Source of the DNA: Stenotrophomonas africana
GTDB taxonomy: Bacteria; Pseudomonadota; Gammaproteobacteria; Xanthomonadales; Xanthomonadaceae
DNA: 64,000 nucleotides
Direction: 5' to 3'
NCBI RefSeq assembly: GCF_013004645.1
Contig: NZ_JABEME010000009.1
Location: forward strand, 1-64,000
How positions within the stretch are numbered: position 1 is the stretch's first letter; each line of letters starts with the position of its first letter. A program made the translations under genes and the position numbers. Positions 61,761 to 64,000 of this stretch are shown here, piece by piece. The notes under the pieces were generated by a model. The model did not search any database and was not told the DNA's origin. It saw nothing but the letters and a program-made list of their open reading frames with translations.

Positions 61761-63026
61761 ATGCACGACGCCGTCTCCCGCCCGACTCCCCCCTCCGATG
61801 CCACCTCCTGGCCCCGCCGCCAGACCCATGCCGTGCAGATCGGCGGGGTCACCGTAGGTGGAGGCAAGCCGGTCGTGGTGCAGTCGATGACCAACACGGA
61901 CACGTCCGACGTCGCCTCCAGCGTGAAGCAGGTGGCCGAGCTCTGGCGTGCGGGTTCGGAAATGGTGCGTTTGACCGTCAACACCGTTGAAGCCGCTGCG
62001 GCGATCCCGCGCATCGTCGACAAGCTGGCGATGATGGGCATCGACGTGCCACTGATCGGTGACTTCCATTACAACGGCCACCAGCTGCTCACCGCCGAAC
62101 CGGCGTGTGCCGAAGCGCTGGCCAAGTACCGCATCAACCCGGGCAACGTCGGCTTCGGCAAGAAGAAGGACCTGCAGTTCGCCCAGTTGATCGAGTTCGC
62201 GATCCGCTACAACAAGCCGGTGCGCATCGGCGCCAACTGGGGCTCGCTGGACCAGGCCCTGGCGGCGAAGCTGATGGACGAGAACAACCTGCGCGAGCAG
62301 CCCTGGGACGCCGGCCGCGTGCTGCGCGAGGCGCTGATCCGCTCGGCGCTGGACTCGGCCGAGCAGGCGGTGGAGCTCGGCCTGCCGCGCGATCGCATCG
62401 TGCTGTCGGCCAAGGTCAGTGGCGTGCAGGAGCTGATCGCGGTTTACCGCGACCTGGCCCAGCGCTCGGACTTCGCCCTGCACCTGGGCCTGACCGAAGC
62501 CGGTATCGGCAGCAAGGGCATCGTCGCCTCGTCCGCGGCGCTGAGCGTGCTGCTGCAGGAAGGCATCGGTGACACCATCCGGATCTCGCTGACCCCGGAA
62601 CCGGGTCAGTCGCGTACGCAGGAAGTGATCGTTGCCCAGGAACTGCTGCAGACCACCGGGCAGCGTGCCTTCACGCCGCTGGTCACGGCCTGCCCGGGCT
62701 GCGGCCGCACCACCTCCGAGTTCTTCCAGGAGCTGGCCAAGGTGGTGCAGAACCACGTGCGCGAGAAGATGCCGCTGTGGAAGATCCATCACCCGGGTGC
62801 GGAGAACATGACCCTGGCGGTGATGGGCTGCATCGTCAACGGACCGGGTGAGTCGCGCCATGCCAACATCGGCATCTCGCTGCCGGGCACGGGTGAAACG
62901 CCTGCGGCACCGGTGTTCGTCGATGGAGAGAAGAAGGTGACCCTGCGTGGCGACAACATCGCCCAGGAGTTCGTCGCCCTGATCGACGACTACGTCGAAC
63001 ACAAATATGTCCGAAGCGCCGGATAA
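61761..63026 (+). CDS. ispG: 4-hydroxy-3-methylbut-2-enyl-diphosphate synthase
   Basis: Iron-sulfur enzyme of the MEP isoprenoid pathway. The 421-residue product has [40 protein letters not shown], the cluster cysteines in [13 protein letters not shown] and [20 protein letters not shown]. It is the proteobacterial long form. ATG 61761. Confidence 0.96.
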   Translation: MHDAVSRPTPPSDATSWPRRQTHAVQIGGVTVGGGKPVVVQSMTNTDTSDVASSVKQVAELWRAGSEMVRLTVNTVEAAAAIPRIVDKLAMMGIDVPLIGDFHYNGHQLLTAEPACAEALAKYRINPGNVGFGKKKDLQFAQLIEFAIRYNKPVRIGANWGSLDQALAAKLMDENNLREQPWDAGRVLREALIRSALDSAEQAVELGLPRDRIVLSAKVSGVQELIAVYRDLAQRSDFALHLGLTEAGIGSKGIVASSAALSVLLQEGIGDTIRISLTPEPGQSRTQEVIVAQELLQTTGQRAFTPLVTACPGCGRTTSEFFQELAKVVQNHVREKMPLWKIHHPGAENMTLAVMGCIVNGPGESRHANIGISLPGTGETPAAPVFVDGEKKVTLRGDNIAQEFVALIDDYVEHKYVRSAG

Positions 63027-63756
63027 GCCCGCGATCCTCGCTGCACCGGAGTCCGCCTCCGGCTTCCGCCACTGGATGGCGCGCAATGCCTGGCGCCTGG
63101 TCCTGCTGTTCGGTGGCGTGCTGCTGCCGCTGGCCGGCTTCGTCGCCCTGGCCGATGAGGTGCACGAGTTTGAATCGTTCCATTTCGACGCGCCGCTGCT
63201 GTGGCAGATGCATGGCCTGCATTCGCCGCTGCTGGACCGCTTCTTCGTGCTCATTTCCAGGCTGGGCTACGAATGGTTCCTGATCCCGGCCGATGTGCTG
63301 ATCATCGCAGTATTGCTGGGCTACCGGCGTTGGCGTGAAGCCACGTTCGTGGCGGTCAGCTTCGTCGGCTCGGCACTGCTGAACATGGGCAGCAAGCACT
63401 TCTTCCAGCGCCAGCGCCCCAGCCTGTGGGAATCGATCGCCCCGGAATCGACGTTCAGCTTCCCCAGTGGCCACGCGATGGGCTCGATGACCCTGGCGGT
63501 GACCCTGGTGCTGCTGGCCTGGAACACCCGCTGGCGCTGGCCGGTGCTGTTGCTGGCGCCGGCATTCAGCCTGCTGGTCAGCGTGTCCCGGGTCTATCTG
63601 GGGGTGCATTACCCCTCCGATATCCTGGCCGGATGGTGTGCCGCGCTGGTTTGGGTGGTAGGGTGCTATCTGGTCATGTTCAGTCGCCGGCACCCATGGC
63701 GACGTCATGGCTCGCCGCCAGCGAAGGCCAGCGAAGCATCATCACAGGGGGATTGA
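63007..63756 (+). CDS. PAP2-family membrane phosphatase
   Basis: The 249-residue, six-span protein has the three PAP2 motifs: [17 protein letters not shown] and [16 protein letters not shown]. It may dephosphorylate undecaprenyl diphosphate or phosphatidylglycerol phosphate. The ATG lies 20 bases inside ispG, so the genes are coupled. Confidence 0.9.
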   Translation: MSEAPDKPAILAAPESASGFRHWMARNAWRLVLLFGGVLLPLAGFVALADEVHEFESFHFDAPLLWQMHGLHSPLLDRFFVLISRLGYEWFLIPADVLIIAVLLGYRRWREATFVAVSFVGSALLNMGSKHFFQRQRPSLWESIAPESTFSFPSGHAMGSMTLAVTLVLLAWNTRWRWPVLLLAPAFSLLVSVSRVYLGVHYPSDILAGWCAALVWVVGCYLVMFSRRHPWRRHGSPPAKASEASSQGD

Positions 63757-63957
63757 CGTGGATGGCCTTTGAGGGACGTCTACGTGATAGATCAGTTGTT
63801 TCGTTGCAGCAGGTTCTGCAAGACAGGGGGCAAGCACAACGCGCGGTACTGTGATGCGCAAGGCAGATTGCCGGGGTCGCATTCCGAACGCGCTTGCAGG
63901 GGTATCGGCACCCCACCTAGCTTGACCTGCAATGGCCGCATTCGAAGAGGTACGTGG

Positions 63958-64000
63958 ATGACGATTCGAGTCTACCTGGTGGATGACCACGCGCTGGTCC
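63958..64000 (+). CDS. Start of a NarL/FixJ-type response regulator (partial)
   Basis: ATG preceded by GAAGAGG; the first residues MTIRVYLVDDHALV are the receiver-domain start with the VDDH acidic pocket typical of NarL/LuxR-type regulators. The gene runs off the window. Confidence 0.8.
   Translation, partial: MTIRVYLVDDHALV

Overview
The window is GC-rich chromosomal DNA from a gammaproteobacterium of the Xanthomonadaceae, most likely Stenotrophomonas. The basis is the order miaA-hfq-hflX ... pncC-ubiB-lexA-recA-recX-alaS-csrA-tRNA-Ser, the Xanthomonas-type LexA palindrome in front of lexA, many TonB-dependent receptors, a RegB/RegA-type pair, and numerous GTAG-bounded palindromes of the SMAG kind known from S. 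maltophilia. Species is inferred, not proven.

Layout. 1-12 kb is housekeeping: folate (folP), tRNA modification (miaA), RNA chaperone and GTPase (hfq, hflX), SOS genes (lexA, recA, recX), alaS, csrA and a tRNA-Ser. 12-38 kb is accessory or nutrient uptake: a ZnuD-like receptor with a Zur-box-like site, aceE, an ECF sigma/FecR/TonB receptor/PhoD-phosphatase cluster, a TonB receptor-phospholipase C operon with a Pho-box-like site, a two-gene cytochrome c operon with a perfect FNR/Anr-type site, two alpha/beta hydrolases, an MFS exporter, a siderophore-type receptor, pirin and a LysR regulator. 39-40.3 kb holds long intergenic hairpin elements and three identical tRNA-Arg genes. 40-50 kb holds thiD, a DUF1275 protein, PIN-PhoH, a peroxiredoxin, a GcvR-like ACT protein, dapA, a short BamC-like lipoprotein, fdxA, a sugar porter and tRNA-Glu. 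50-56 kb is pcnB-folK-panB-panC-(membrane protein)-panD-pgi. 59.8-64 kb holds a redox-type two-component pair, ispG, a PAP2 phosphatase and the start of a NarL-type response regulator.

The most notable system is at 56.65-59.84 kb: a 68-residue peptide gene with a strong ribosome binding site, a Gly-Gly-Gly leader end and a Cys/Thr-rich core, directly upstream of a complete LanM-type class II lanthipeptide synthetase. No lanthipeptide transporter, leader protease or immunity gene lies in the window. This looks like a minimal lanthipeptide locus in a Gram-negative organism, inserted between pgi and the RegB/RegA-type pair.

A second signal is a family of at least five intergenic elements (window start; 39.27-39.87 kb; 49.63-49.99 kb). 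They share a short asymmetric core but carry outer arms that differ completely between copies while remaining fully or nearly fully self-complementary. Three copies are also joined to a TGCTGT microsatellite and a GCAGGGC hairpin.
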